NCBI GenBank assembly: GCA_045612485.1
Contig: JAZKZE010000109.1
Coordinates: 21,579 to 85,578, forward strand
Direction of reading: 5' to 3'
From: RGIG5327 sp045612485
GTDB lineage: Bacteria; Verrucomicrobiota; Lentisphaeria; Victivallales; UBA1829
Length of the DNA: 64,000 nt
Shown here: positions 44,203 through 53,732 of the stretch, in pieces
How the letters are laid out: each line of letters starts with the position of its first letter
Position numbering within the stretch: position 1 is the first letter of the stretch
Position numbers and translations under genes: made by a program
Notes under the pieces: generated by a model
The model's input: only the letters and a program-made list of their open reading frames with translations
Databases searched by the model: none
What the model was told of the DNA's origin: nothing

Positions 44203-45258
44203 TCAAATATGATTGAGAATAAGCATACAATCGCCGTAACTGAAAAAACGCATTTTTTCCTTTACCGCATAGTTATATGTATCCATGATAAACTCATATC
44301 CGGCAAAGGCGGATACAAGCATGAGAAGCGTACTTTTGGGCAAATGGAAATTGGTAAGAAGCATATCTGCTGATTTGATCCGGTAAGGGGGATAAATATA
44401 TATGGAGGTATCCATTTCCACAGGAGCAAATGTTCCATCCGGCAGAACGGCAGATTCCAAAGATCTTAAAGAGGTGGTTCCCACGGCGGCAATGCGGCCG
44501 GTTTTCCTTGTCTGATTCAACGAATCGGCACTGGCGTCATCAAGAAAAAAATGCTCAGCGTGCATAGGGTGCTCGGCAACATTTTCCACCGTTACAGGCT
44601 GGAAAGTACCCTGCCCCACATGGAGAGTAAGTTCCGTTCTGCCCACCTCTTTCTCTTTCAACTGTGCCAGAACTTCATCTGTAAAATGCAACCCGGCAGT
44701 AGGCGCGGCAACCGCTCCCGGTACAGAAGCATACACCGTCTGATATCTTTTGGCATCCGGCGCATAATCCGCACTTCTGCGGATATAGGGAGGCAGCGGC
44801 ATGTGACCAAGTTTTGCAATAAGTTCCTGTACTTCTTCTTTGTGGAAGCGGATAAGACAGTTGCCGGATATATCTTTATTTACAAGTGTGATATACTCTC
44901 CGGACAACTTCCCTTCCGGGGTCAGGATCTCAAGCGTAGTGCCGATGGCGACCCTTTTGGCAGGTTTCAGAAGGCATCCCCATACCTGCGGCCCTTCCGC
45001 AGAAGGTCCAAGGAGCATGATCTCGATCTTTGCCCCGGTCTCCTTCATGGCAAAAAGTCTTGCCTTGATGACTTTTGTATTGTTGAGGACAAGAGTATCC
45101 CCTTTATTGAAAAAGTCCGGAAAGGCGGCAAAGGGCAGGATCTCTCTTGTTCCTCTGGCAGGATCCAGAACCAGCATACGGGAATCCCCCCGTTTTTCCG
45201 GCGGATGCTGGGCAATAAGTTCTTCCGGAAGAAAATAATCAAAATCACTTGTCCGCAT
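44203..45258 (-). CDS. queA: S-adenosylmethionine:tRNA ribosyltransferase-isomerase
   Basis: Adds the epoxycyclopentane precursor in queuosine synthesis (351 aa). It starts MRTSDFDYFLPEELIAQHP and has VLNNTKVIKARL, the tRNA-contact region, VAAPTAGLHFT and the C-terminal LTNFHLPKSTLLMLVSAF. The ATG at 45258 has AGGAGA at 8 nt; a start six codons earlier lacks one. It overlaps the glgA stop by 14 bp. Confidence 0.96.
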   Translation of the reverse strand: MRTSDFDYFLPEELIAQHPPEKRGDSRMLVLDPARGTREILPFAAFPDFFNKGDTLVLNNTKVIKARLFAMKETGAKIEIMLLGPSAEGPQVWGCLLKPAKRVAIGTTLEILTPEGKLSGEYITLVNKDISGNCLIRFHKEEVQELIAKLGHMPLPPYIRRSADYAPDAKRYQTVYASVPGAVAAPTAGLHFTDEVLAQLKEKEVGRTELTLHVGQGTFQPVTVENVAEHPMHAEHFFLDDASADSLNQTRKTGRIAAVGTTSLRSLESAVLPDGTFAPVEMDTSIYIYPPYRIKSADMLLTNFHLPKSTLLMLVSAFAGYEFIMDTYNYAVKEKMRFFSYGDCMLILNHI

Positions 45259-46822
45259 CAGAATACATCTCCTCATATTGTTGTGCAGTATGATCCCAGG
45301 AGAAATCTGTATTCATAGCAGTTTTCCGCATAAGCAGAATATCCTCAAAGGAATCAGAATATGTCTTTTCCGCCCACTTTATTGTATCACGCAACCCCTG
45401 TACGGTAAGATCGTAAAAGACGAAACCGGTGGAGGCGGAAGGATCATTTTTATCATAATTTTTTACTGTATCGGCAAGTCCGCCTGTACTTCTTACAATG
45501 GGCAGAGTCCCGTAACGCATACTGTACATCTGATTGAGTCCGCAAGGCTCATATCTGGAAGGCATGACAAAAAAATCACTTCCAGCTTCCAGAAGATGGG
45601 ATAATTTTTCATCCGCCATTCCGATATAACAGGCAAATTTATCCGGGAATCTTTCTGCAAAAGAACGGTAACGCCATTCCAGATGCGGGTCACCCGTTCC
45701 GATAAGAATGAATCTTGCATCCATCCCCGGCAGAAGTTCTTCCAGAACATCGGCATAAACATCCAGCCCTTTCTGTGCGGCAAGACGGCTTATCACACCG
45801 AAAAGCGGAAGATTCTTTCCATTCTTCCCGGTGCAGGAAATATGGAAATACTTTGCCAATGCCTTTTTTGCCTCATCCTTACCTGCCATATTTTCCACTG
45901 TATAAGACGCAGGCAGAGCCTTGTCATTGGCAGGATCCCACTCTTTCACATCGATCCCGTTAAGGATCCCCCGCAAGCGCCCGCAGGAATAACAATACTG
46001 TAAAGCACCTTCCAATCCGTAACCGTATTGGGAAGTAAGGATCTCTTTTGCATAAGTGGGACTGACCGTATTGACCTCATCGGCAAGGGCGATCCCCCCT
46101 TTGAGGAAATTGAGTCTGCCGTAAAATTCCAACGCATCAAAGCGGAAAAATTCTCCGGGCAAACCCGTGCATGCAAATTTTTCCCCGGGGAAATTCCCCT
46201 GATACCCTACATTATGCAAGGTAAGAACGCTTTTACACTCTTTGAAAACTGCTTCATTGCAGTAAAGGGGACTTTTGAGATATGCGGCACACAAAGCCGT
46301 ATGCCAGTCATTGAGATGCAGAATATCCGCCTTCTTTCCCAGATGCCGTATAAGTTCCATACAGGCACGGGAGAAAAAGATAAAACGCTCCGCATTATCC
46401 TCAAACTCCCTTCCCTGATAATCATACAGGGAGGGACGGTCAAAATAGCGGTTATACTCGATAAAACAGTATGTCAATCTCTTTTTGACCTCAAGACACC
46501 GTACACGGCAATAGCAGGCGCCTTCCACGGAGGGGACTTCCAGAGCAAACATCCCCCCGTTATACTCCGGAGAAAATTTATTCATCTTCCAGTTGTAATA
46601 GGGCATGATGAGCGTTACCTCATGCCCTCTTTCCGCCAATGCCGCAGGCAGAGAGGCGGATACATCCGCCAGCCCCCCTGTTTTGGCATAGGGGGCGGCT
46701 TCACTGGTACACCAGAAGATCCGTTTATTTTCCCTCCCCGCCTTCACAGACTTTCTGCCGGAAGAAGGGGAAAGAATTTTTTCCGTTTTGCTCTTTATGG
46801 AAGGAGGACTTTTTTTCCGCAT
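45245..46822 (-). CDS. glgA: Glycogen synthase, ADP-glucose type
   Basis: GT5 glucosyltransferase that extends glycogen. The 525-residue protein has an extra basic N-terminal stretch of about 30 residues before the KTGGLADV substrate motif. LTLHNVGYQG, PSRYEPCGLNQMYSMRYG and the terminal GT5 helix are present. It lies 16 bp after nagA on the same strand. It is placed among sugar and redox genes rather than with other glg genes. Confidence 0.95.
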   Translation of the reverse strand: MRKKSPPSIKSKTEKILSPSSGRKSVKAGRENKRIFWCTSEAAPYAKTGGLADVSASLPAALAERGHEVTLIMPYYNWKMNKFSPEYNGGMFALEVPSVEGACYCRVRCLEVKKRLTYCFIEYNRYFDRPSLYDYQGREFEDNAERFIFFSRACMELIRHLGKKADILHLNDWHTALCAAYLKSPLYCNEAVFKECKSVLTLHNVGYQGNFPGEKFACTGLPGEFFRFDALEFYGRLNFLKGGIALADEVNTVSPTYAKEILTSQYGYGLEGALQYCYSCGRLRGILNGIDVKEWDPANDKALPASYTVENMAGKDEAKKALAKYFHISCTGKNGKNLPLFGVISRLAAQKGLDVYADVLEELLPGMDARFILIGTGDPHLEWRYRSFAERFPDKFACYIGMADEKLSHLLEAGSDFFVMPSRYEPCGLNQMYSMRYGTLPIVRSTGGLADTVKNYDKNDPSASTGFVFYDLTVQGLRDTIKWAEKTYSDSFEDILLMRKTAMNTDFSWDHTAQQYEEMYSDADK

Positions 46823-46838
46823 ACAGAATATTTCCTTT

Positions 46839-47753
46839 TTACAGGAGACCGATCATCTTCATGGGATTATAGTACCCCACCTTGTCCAGTTCCTCATCGG
46901 AAAGGATCTCCAGAGAAGCAAGGTAATCCATGCATTTTTTCACGGACGCGGAGGAACCCACCAGACATTTTTTCACAGGGTTGTGGAAAAGCCCGTTGGG
47001 TTCAAGAATGGCATCATTGCCAAGGGAACTGTATTTTCCGGGAGGAAGTCCGCCCACAGAAGCGGCATCACTTGTTACAATGATCCGGTCGACACCCTTC
47101 ACGCGGATAAAGCATTTGATGACTTCCGCAGGAAGATGATGACCATCGGTAATGATCATGGAAGTCACATCATCACAGGCAAGAGCCGCCCAGACGGGAT
47201 TCTGATGACGGTGGATCATATTGGGGATGCCATTGCCCATGTGGGTGATAAGTCTTGCACCGGCTTTCGCTCCTTCGGCAATATCTTTTGTTCCGGCAAG
47301 GTTGTGCCCCATGGAAACAACGATATTTTTACTTGTTGCATAGGAGATAAGCTCACTTGCCCCTTCTCTTTCAGGAGCCACAGTAAGGATCTTGATAAAT
47401 TCGGGAGCAAAGGAGATCAGACGGTCGAGATAATCCTTTTCCGGGGCAGCCACCCATGCCGGATTGTGAGCACCGACAGCACCGGGTTCGGGAGAGATGA
47501 AAGGTCCTTCCAGATGAAGTCCGGGGATCTTCTCCAGAAGTCCGTGGGAAGTCACCGCTTCATAAATGATCCCGATATTGCGTTTATACAGTTCTTCGGA
47601 AGAGGTGATGACAGTAGGCAGAAAGAGGCAGGTACCGCTTTCAAAAATACTGTCTGCACATTTGAGGAAACTGTCCTTTGTAAGAGCCGGATCGGAAAAA
47701 TCGATCCCCATATATCCATTGATCTGCAAATCGACAAATTCTTTTCTTGCCAT
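46839..47753 (-). CDS. nagA: N-acetylglucosamine-6-phosphate deacetylase
   Basis: Amidohydrolase that makes glucosamine 6-phosphate (304 aa). Metal and substrate motifs include LQINGYMGIDF, HLEGPFISPEPGAVGAHNP, MGHNLAGTKD, THMGN and TSDAAS. It is about 75 residues shorter than common NagA because the N-terminal beta-sandwich part is missing. AAGGAG favours the ATG at 47753; the one 6 nt upstream is too close. It lies between the transhydrogenase-like genes and glgA. Confidence 0.88.
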   Translation of the reverse strand: MARKEFVDLQINGYMGIDFSDPALTKDSFLKCADSIFESGTCLFLPTVITSSEELYKRNIGIIYEAVTSHGLLEKIPGLHLEGPFISPEPGAVGAHNPAWVAAPEKDYLDRLISFAPEFIKILTVAPEREGASELISYATSKNIVVSMGHNLAGTKDIAEGAKAGARLITHMGNGIPNMIHRHQNPVWAALACDDVTSMIITDGHHLPAEVIKCFIRVKGVDRIIVTSDAASVGGLPPGKYSSLGNDAILEPNGLFHNPVKKCLVGSSASVKKCMDYLASLEILSDEELDKVGYYNPMKMIGLL

Positions 47754-47771
47754 TTTCATACTCCTTATTTC

Positions 47772-49802
47772 TTATTTTTTGATTTTCCAGTCCAATGCCC
47801 CTGTGGGACACTCTTTCACACATTCCCCGCAGTCGGCACAATAGGAGGGAAGCCCCTCATCAAAAGCGGTCTGCACAATGGTATTGAATCCGCGTTTCAT
47901 CGCAGAAAGGATGTGTTTATTGATGACCTCGGAACAGGTCTTTACACAAATCCCGCAGCGGATGCATTTTTTGTGGTCATGCACAATAACAGGGTGACGG
48001 GTATCCACAGTACAGATACTCTTTTCCCCGCTGAACATATCCGGGGCAACCTTGTACTGTTCAGAATATTTCTTCAGCTTGCAGTCCCCTTTTCCGGTGC
48101 AGGAACACTCAATACATCTTTCCCCTTCCTTCATGATCTTTTCTGCAGGAATGGTGGGAAAAAGTTCTTTGAAGGATGTACGGCGTTCGTCCATGGAGAT
48201 ATATTCAGGTTTGACTCTGTCTTCATCAGAAACTTTATCCCCTCTCAAAAGCACCAGATCCTCTCTGGAAAGACTTCTCCAGTGACCTCTGGAAACATTG
48301 AAGAAGAATTTTTCCTCTTCTTTTCTTCCTTCCAGTGCTGCCATAAGAGAATCGGCAGCCTTGTGTCCGGCAGCAACAGCTTCCACCACAGTGGCAGGCC
48401 CTGTCACGCAGTCCCCTGCCGCATAGATCATATTGCCGCAGGAAAGATCTTTGGATACAGCCACATTGCCCCGTTTATCCGCTTCCACGCCTTCAGGAGC
48501 TTTTGTTTTCTGACCGATGGCGGCAATAACGGTATCCGCCTCGATCTCAAAGTCAGAGCCTTCCACAGGAACCGGGGAACGTCTTCCGGAAGCATCAGGG
48601 GCTCCAAGTTCCATTTTCTGACAGGCAAGGAACTTTTTCCCGTTCTCTTCCCGGAGACGCAGGGGAGCTGTAAGGAAAAGAAATTCCACGCCTTCTTCAC
48701 GGGCTTCTTCCACTTCCAGTTTTTCTGCGGGCATTTCATTTTCAGTTCTGCGATATACGACGGTAACTTTTCCGCCGCAACGCAATGCCGTTCTGGCACA
48801 GTCCATAGCAGTATTTCCACCGCCGACCACTACCGTTCTTCCGGGATTTTCCAGATTTTCCCAGTTCTTTGCAGCAATATTTTCCAGATATTTGATCCCC
48901 TGAAGCGCAAATTCCTCCCCTTCGATCCGCATGGAAGAGGGTGTCCAACACCCCACAGCAACGATCACACCGTCAAACATGCTTTTGAGAGATTCAACGG
49001 TAAAATCCTTTCCGGCTTTCTGATTGCACTTGATAATGATCCCCATTTTCAGGAAGTGGGCGATCTCCCGTGCCAGGATCTCTTTGGGCAGACGGAACTG
49101 GGGTATGCCGTAACGGAGGAATCCCCCGGGTTCGGCATTCTGTTCAAAAATGGTGACTGCATACCCTTTCAGCCGCAGATAATAGGCGGCGGAAAGTCCG
49201 GCAGGTCCGGCACCGACTACCGCAACAGTTTTCCCGTTGAGGCCGGGCAGTTCCTCCATATATTTATCGTAATAAAGGTCTGCGGCAAGGCGTTTGAAAT
49301 CATTGATGGAAACAGCTTTTCCGGTCACATTTTTCCGGCAGTCCTTTTCGCAGAAACGGGGACAAACTCTTCCGATGGACATGGGAAGCGGGATCTGTTC
49401 TTTGATGACTTTCAATGCCTCTTCAAAATTTCCCTGTCTTCCCAGACGCACATACTCCTCCACTCTTGCGTGGGCGGGACATGCCACCATACAGGGTGCT
49501 TCGCAATCCCCGGTGTGTTCGGAAAGAAGCAGCCCCAGAGCCGTTCTTCTCATATCTCTTACTTCCGCAGTATCGGATTCCACTTCCTGCCCTTCAGAGG
49601 GACAGGCGGAACAACTGGGAAGGAAACGGCCACTTTTCACATCTTTCACCACACAGACAAAACAGGAGGTGGTTTTGGAAACGATGCCGTTGGTACACAA
49701 TGCAGGAATATCAATATTTGCCTTTACGGCGGCGGAACGGATGGTCTCACCATCTCTGGCAATGACCTCTTTTCCATCTATCTTAAACTTTATTTCAGCC
49801 AT
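47772..49802 (-). CDS. NfnB/GltD-like FAD oxidoreductase fused to ferredoxin domains
   Basis: A 676-residue multi-cofactor subunit. The N-terminal 2Fe-2S domain resembles NuoG/HydA (PALCTNG, TTSCFVCVV, LPSCSACP). A GltD-type region follows with cysteine clusters (GDCEAPCMVACPA, VCPRFCEKDC), an FAD site (VAVVGAGPAGLSAAYYLRL) and an NAD(P) site (VVVGGGNTAMDCAR). The C-terminus has two 4Fe-4S motifs (CIRCGICVKTC, CADCGECVKECP). It follows NuoF- and NuoE-like genes. The set resembles trimeric electron-bifurcating transhydrogenases (Sporomusa Stn type), coupling NADH, NADPH and ferredoxin. The ATG at 49802 has GGAG at 6 nt. Confidence 0.85.
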   Translation of the reverse strand: MAEIKFKIDGKEVIARDGETIRSAAVKANIDIPALCTNGIVSKTTSCFVCVVKDVKSGRFLPSCSACPSEGQEVESDTAEVRDMRRTALGLLLSEHTGDCEAPCMVACPAHARVEEYVRLGRQGNFEEALKVIKEQIPLPMSIGRVCPRFCEKDCRKNVTGKAVSINDFKRLAADLYYDKYMEELPGLNGKTVAVVGAGPAGLSAAYYLRLKGYAVTIFEQNAEPGGFLRYGIPQFRLPKEILAREIAHFLKMGIIIKCNQKAGKDFTVESLKSMFDGVIVAVGCWTPSSMRIEGEEFALQGIKYLENIAAKNWENLENPGRTVVVGGGNTAMDCARTALRCGGKVTVVYRRTENEMPAEKLEVEEAREEGVEFLFLTAPLRLREENGKKFLACQKMELGAPDASGRRSPVPVEGSDFEIEADTVIAAIGQKTKAPEGVEADKRGNVAVSKDLSCGNMIYAAGDCVTGPATVVEAVAAGHKAADSLMAALEGRKEEEKFFFNVSRGHWRSLSREDLVLLRGDKVSDEDRVKPEYISMDERRTSFKELFPTIPAEKIMKEGERCIECSCTGKGDCKLKKYSEQYKVAPDMFSGEKSICTVDTRHPVIVHDHKKCIRCGICVKTCSEVINKHILSAMKRGFNTIVQTAFDEGLPSYCADCGECVKECPTGALDWKIKK

Positions 49803-49820
49803 GATCTTCTCCATAAACTC

Positions 49821-51554
49821 TTATTTTGAGGAATCAAATCCTGCACCCTTTTTCACACGGGAGATCGCTTTTTTCGGGCAGATCTCAATACAGGAGTTAC
49901 ATCTTGTGCATTTGGAATTATCCACCTTGATATCGGAAGTGATCGCTCCCACAGGACATCCCTTCTTACACAGATTACACTTGATACACTTTGTTTCCTC
50001 CACAGCCACATCGGAAAGGGCGGGACACACTTTTGCGGGACAATATTTTTCCTTTACATGCGCTTCATACTCATGCCGGAAATACCGCAGAGTGGAAAGT
50101 ACCGGATTGGGAGCGGTCTGCCCCAATGCACAGAGAGAACCTTTACGGATCTTCTGACCGAGGTCTTCCAGGAAATCAATATCCTCCGGAACCCCTTTAC
50201 CGGCAACGATTCTTTCCATGGTCTCATACATACGCATGGTTCCCACGCGGCAGAAGGTACATTTACCGCAGGATTCACGATGGGTGAAGTCAAGGAAGTA
50301 ACGGGCGGTTTCCACCATACAGCGGTCGTTGCCGATGATGATAAGTCCCCCGGAACCGACAATGGCTCCCAGAGCTTTCAGAGAATCATAATCCACTTTG
50401 GCTCCGAACTCTTCTGCGGGAATACATCCGCCGGAAGGTCCTCCGGTCTGCACAGCTTTCACTGCACCCTTTTCCGCGCCGCCGATGGTATAGACGATGT
50501 CGGCAAGAGTGACCCCCATGGGGACTTCCACAAGACCGGGATATTTCAGGTCACCGGCAAGAGCGAAAATCTTTGTTCCGGTGTTTCCGGGAGTTCCCAG
50601 AGAGGTAAAGGCATCCACATCCGCAAGAACCACAGGCACGTTGGCAAAAGTTTCCACGTTATTGATGGAGGTGGGGAAAGAATTCCAGCCGCGGTCGGTG
50701 GGGAACGGAGGACGGAAACGGGGCTGCCCGCGTCTGCCTTCCAGAGAAGCGATCATAGCGGTCTCCTCCCCGCAAACAAAGGCTCCCGCACCTTCCTTGA
50801 TAACGATCTCCAATGCTTTATCCCGTCCGGGGAAAAGATTGAGTCCCGCTTCACAGATCTTGTCGATAGCGATCTTCAGATGCTTGATGGCAAGGGGATA
50901 TTCCGCGCGGCAATAGATGAAAAGACGGCTTGCTCCGGTGGCAAATGCGCCGATAAGCATCCCTTCCAGAACCTGGAAAGGCACGCTTTCCATAAGGGAA
51001 CGGTCCATAAATGCACCGGGGTCTCCTTCGTCCGCATTACAGATCATGATCTTTTCGGTATCTTTCTTTGCGGCAAGAAAACTCCATTTCATTCCGGTGG
51101 AGAACCCGGCACCGCCGCGTCCTCTCAAACCGGATTTCTTCATGGTTTCGATAACCGCATCCGCACCCATTTCAAAGGCCTTGGCAAGGGAGGAAAATCC
51201 GCCGTTTGCCTTGTATTCCTCCATATCTTTGGGGTCGATCCTTCCGGCAAGACGGGTGACCATGAGCTTTTCCAGTTTCTGTCTTTCAGCAGATACGGTA
51301 AAACGGTTCTCTTCCCCCAGGGAAAGAATGTTATTGATGCTTTTTTCATCCCCTTTCACATGGGAATAGAAAATGGAAGTATCGTCCGTAAGTTCCACTT
51401 CCACGAGAGGTTCGGCATAACAATGCCCGATACAGCCTGTTTCCACAACGGGAACAGCAAGGTTCAAGGAACGGAAAGCAGTCACCACTTCCCCTGCCCC
51501 GGCGGCAAGTCCGCAGGAAGCGGCTCCGATCTTGATACGTTTGATCTCTGCCAT
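49821..51554 (-). CDS. NuoF/HydB-like NADH-binding flavoprotein
   Basis: A 577-residue soluble NADH:acceptor subunit. The N-terminal thioredoxin-like 2Fe-2S domain (GCIGHCYAEP) precedes the NADH site (GLRGRGGAGFSTG), the FMN region (CNADEGDPGAFMDR) and the 4Fe-4S motif CGKCTFCRVGT. Two further 4Fe-4S motifs close the protein (CIKCNLCKKGCP, CTRCNSCIEICP). This is the layout of bifurcating hydrogenase/formate dehydrogenase beta subunits. The ATG at 51554 has GGAGG at 6 nt and lies one base past the nuoE stop. Confidence 0.9.
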   Translation of the reverse strand: MAEIKRIKIGAASCGLAAGAGEVVTAFRSLNLAVPVVETGCIGHCYAEPLVEVELTDDTSIFYSHVKGDEKSINNILSLGEENRFTVSAERQKLEKLMVTRLAGRIDPKDMEEYKANGGFSSLAKAFEMGADAVIETMKKSGLRGRGGAGFSTGMKWSFLAAKKDTEKIMICNADEGDPGAFMDRSLMESVPFQVLEGMLIGAFATGASRLFIYCRAEYPLAIKHLKIAIDKICEAGLNLFPGRDKALEIVIKEGAGAFVCGEETAMIASLEGRRGQPRFRPPFPTDRGWNSFPTSINNVETFANVPVVLADVDAFTSLGTPGNTGTKIFALAGDLKYPGLVEVPMGVTLADIVYTIGGAEKGAVKAVQTGGPSGGCIPAEEFGAKVDYDSLKALGAIVGSGGLIIIGNDRCMVETARYFLDFTHRESCGKCTFCRVGTMRMYETMERIVAGKGVPEDIDFLEDLGQKIRKGSLCALGQTAPNPVLSTLRYFRHEYEAHVKEKYCPAKVCPALSDVAVEETKCIKCNLCKKGCPVGAITSDIKVDNSKCTRCNSCIEICPKKAISRVKKGAGFDSSK

Positions 51555-51555
51555 C

Positions 51556-52014
51556 TTATGCCTCCATCTTTCTGTACTCATTAAGGATTTTTATAAGTTT
51601 CTTGCGGTCAAGCTGACCGTAAACTTTTCCATTTACCGCCATCACAGGCGCAAGAGAACAGCATCCCAGACAGGCTACGACACAAAGAGAAAATACGCCG
51701 TCAGGAGTGGTTTCCCCGTCTTTGATCCCCAGTTCTGCAGAGATCCATTCCTGGATGAGGGGAGCTCCCTTGATGTGACAGGCGGTCCCGTCACAGATAT
51801 TGATCTCGTATTTTCCGGGTTTATTGCGTTTGAACTGTGCGTAAAAGGTCAATACCCCTTCCACATCAGCAGCGGACAGGGAAAAATGTTCCGCTGCAGC
51901 CCGTATTCCATCATCGGAAACATATCCTTCCCGGTTCTGGATCATCTGAAGAGCCTTAATGAGTTCATTACGGGAACTGCCCAGTTCTTCAAGATAAGAA
52001 AAGTTTTTATCCAT
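51556..52014 (-). CDS. NuoE/HydC-like 2Fe-2S subunit
   Basis: A 152-residue thioredoxin-fold protein with the 2Fe-2S ligands in CDGTACH and CLGCCSLAP. The N-terminal helical bundle contains the GYVSDDGI and VLTFYAQF patterns of NuoE. It is the first gene of the block nuoE-nuoF-nfnB-like-nagA-glgA-queA and has a strong promoter. Confidence 0.93.
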   Translation of the reverse strand: MDKNFSYLEELGSSRNELIKALQMIQNREGYVSDDGIRAAAEHFSLSAADVEGVLTFYAQFKRNKPGKYEINICDGTACHIKGAPLIQEWISAELGIKDGETTPDGVFSLCVVACLGCCSLAPVMAVNGKVYGQLDRKKLIKILNEYRKMEA

Positions 52015-52053
52015 TTTTTATTCCTTTCATGGATTTTAGTTGCGATGTCCTTT

Positions 52054-52085
52054 ATTAATATATACGCATGGGGTCATTTTTTCAA
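52054..52085 (-). promoter_or_regulatory. Promoter of the nuoE-like operon
   Basis: TTGAAA (52080-52085), 17-bp spacer, TATATT (52057-52062) followed by AAT, minus strand. Confidence 0.65.
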
Positions 52086-52178
52086 CTGTAACTTCCAATT
52101 TTGTCCCCTATTCTTTCTGATTTTGCAGATGAAGAAAAAATTCCTCTTTTTTTCTTTATGATTCAGCAGAAAAAAGAC

Positions 52179-52206
52179 TTGAAAAATCTGTTTTTGCCGT
52201 TATAGT
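52179..52206 (+). promoter_or_regulatory. Promoter of the esterase-deacetylase/rhamnosidase genes
   Basis: TTGAAA (52179-52184), 16-bp spacer, TATAGT (52201-52206), 36 bp before the ATG. Confidence 0.6.
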
Positions 52207-52242
52207 TTTATCCCGTCGTAAAATAATCACGGAGCAGAAAAA

Positions 52243-53721
52243 ATGAGTGAAAATATTATCCGGGAGATCAGGGAAGTAAAGTTGTGGAAAGATCCTTCTT
52301 TACCCTCTTCCCTCTCCTGCCGTTTGCGGAACGATGGAAAAAAACGCCCGGTGATCCTTGTGATTCCCGGCGGAGGTTACGGATTTGTATGTATCAATGA
52401 AGAGGGCTATCCCATTGCGGCAAAGTTTGATGAGATGGGATTCCAGACTTTCATACTTACTTACCGTGTCACCCGTTACCCCGAACCGCAGCTGGATGCC
52501 TTGAGAGCCATCCGTCTTATCCGCAGTCATGCACAAGAGTGGGGGGCAGATCCCGATCACATCGCAGTATGCGGTTTTTCCGCAGGCGGACACCTTGCCG
52601 GATGCTGCGGAACGCTTTTTCATGATCTTGACGCAAAAGACGGCGATGAAGGGGATTCTTTCTCCCAGCGGCCGGATGCCATGATCTTATCCTATCCGGT
52701 CATCACTTTCCGGAAAACCCAGTATATCGCCACCGGCAAAAGACTTCTGAAAGAGGATTTTGATGCAAAACGGGATGAATGGTCTCTGGAGAACCGGGTT
52801 CTCCCTGGTACTCCCCCTGCGTATGTCTGGGCAACAGCCACCGACCAGCTTGTTCCTTATGAAAACTCGGTATTTTTTGCACAAGCCATGTGGGAAAAAG
52901 GCAATAAATGTGAATTGCATGTTTTCCCGGACGGACCTCATGGAATGGCAACAGGTTACGAAAGAAGAGATTTGAAACTCTGGATGGAACAGGCTAAAGA
53001 ATTTCTGAAAGTATCTGCTTCCTTCCCCATTGAAGGCGGAGAAAAAGGAAGAACCGTCATCCTTACATTTGACGATGCGGTAAAAAATCACCTTACCACC
53101 GTTGCCCCTCTCCTGAAAGAATATGGATTCGGTGCAACCTTCTTCCCCACCTTTTTCACAGAAGAATGGAGAAAGGAAAATGGTCAGCATCTCCTTTCCA
53201 TAGAGGAGATAAAGGAAATAAGCGATATGGGCTTTGAGATCGGCAATCACTCTTTCTCCCACTTGAACATGCAGGAACTTTCTGCGGAAGAAGCGGATAA
53301 AGAGATCGGAAAATTAAATGATCTTCTTGCATCCGTCCATATCCCCCGTCCTGTAAGTTTTGCCTATCCGGGAGGTCCCTATGCGGAAAACTTGCGTCCG
53401 GTACTGGAAAAATACGGTCTGAAATTAGCCCGCACAACAGAAAGAAGAGTATGGGATATTTCTTCCGATGCGCCGGAACGGATCCCTGCGTTTCCTCTGG
53501 TGGAACACCTGAATGGAAAACTCAATTTCTATGAAGCACTGGGCAAATGCAACAAAGATAATGCCGCAGTGTTTGTTTTTCACGGCATACCGGAAAGGGT
53601 TCACCCCCATTGCAATATCACAGAAAAAACATTCCGGTACATGCTGGATTATCTTAAAGAAAATGATTACACAGTTCTTTCCATGAAAGACTATGCCATA
53701 CAGAAAAATTTGCTTAAATAA
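52243..53721 (+). CDS. Carbohydrate esterase fused to polysaccharide deacetylase
   Basis: A 492-residue two-domain protein without signal peptide. Residues about 20-265 are an alpha/beta-hydrolase of the acetyl-esterase type, with oxyanion IPGGGYGFV, nucleophile CGFSAGGHLAG, and acid and base in TDQLVP and DGPHGM. Residues about 270-492 are a NodB-type deacetylase with LTFDDA, the metal-binding HSFSH and FAYPGGPY. Both halves keep their catalytic residues. Together they could remove O- and N-acetyl groups from imported oligosaccharides. A rhamnosidase-like gene follows after 11 bp. Confidence 0.85.
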   Translation: MSENIIREIREVKLWKDPSLPSSLSCRLRNDGKKRPVILVIPGGGYGFVCINEEGYPIAAKFDEMGFQTFILTYRVTRYPEPQLDALRAIRLIRSHAQEWGADPDHIAVCGFSAGGHLAGCCGTLFHDLDAKDGDEGDSFSQRPDAMILSYPVITFRKTQYIATGKRLLKEDFDAKRDEWSLENRVLPGTPPAYVWATATDQLVPYENSVFFAQAMWEKGNKCELHVFPDGPHGMATGYERRDLKLWMEQAKEFLKVSASFPIEGGEKGRTVILTFDDAVKNHLTTVAPLLKEYGFGATFFPTFFTEEWRKENGQHLLSIEEIKEISDMGFEIGNHSFSHLNMQELSAEEADKEIGKLNDLLASVHIPRPVSFAYPGGPYAENLRPVLEKYGLKLARTTERRVWDISSDAPERIPAFPLVEHLNGKLNFYEALGKCNKDNAAVFVFHGIPERVHPHCNITEKTFRYMLDYLKENDYTVLSMKDYAIQKNLLK

Positions 53722-53732
53722 GGAGAAAAAAA

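Noticed and set aside
46788..49829. 1013-codon open frame antisense to nagA and the NfnB-like gene
   Set aside because: Antisense to two clearly recognised genes, no recognisable domain.
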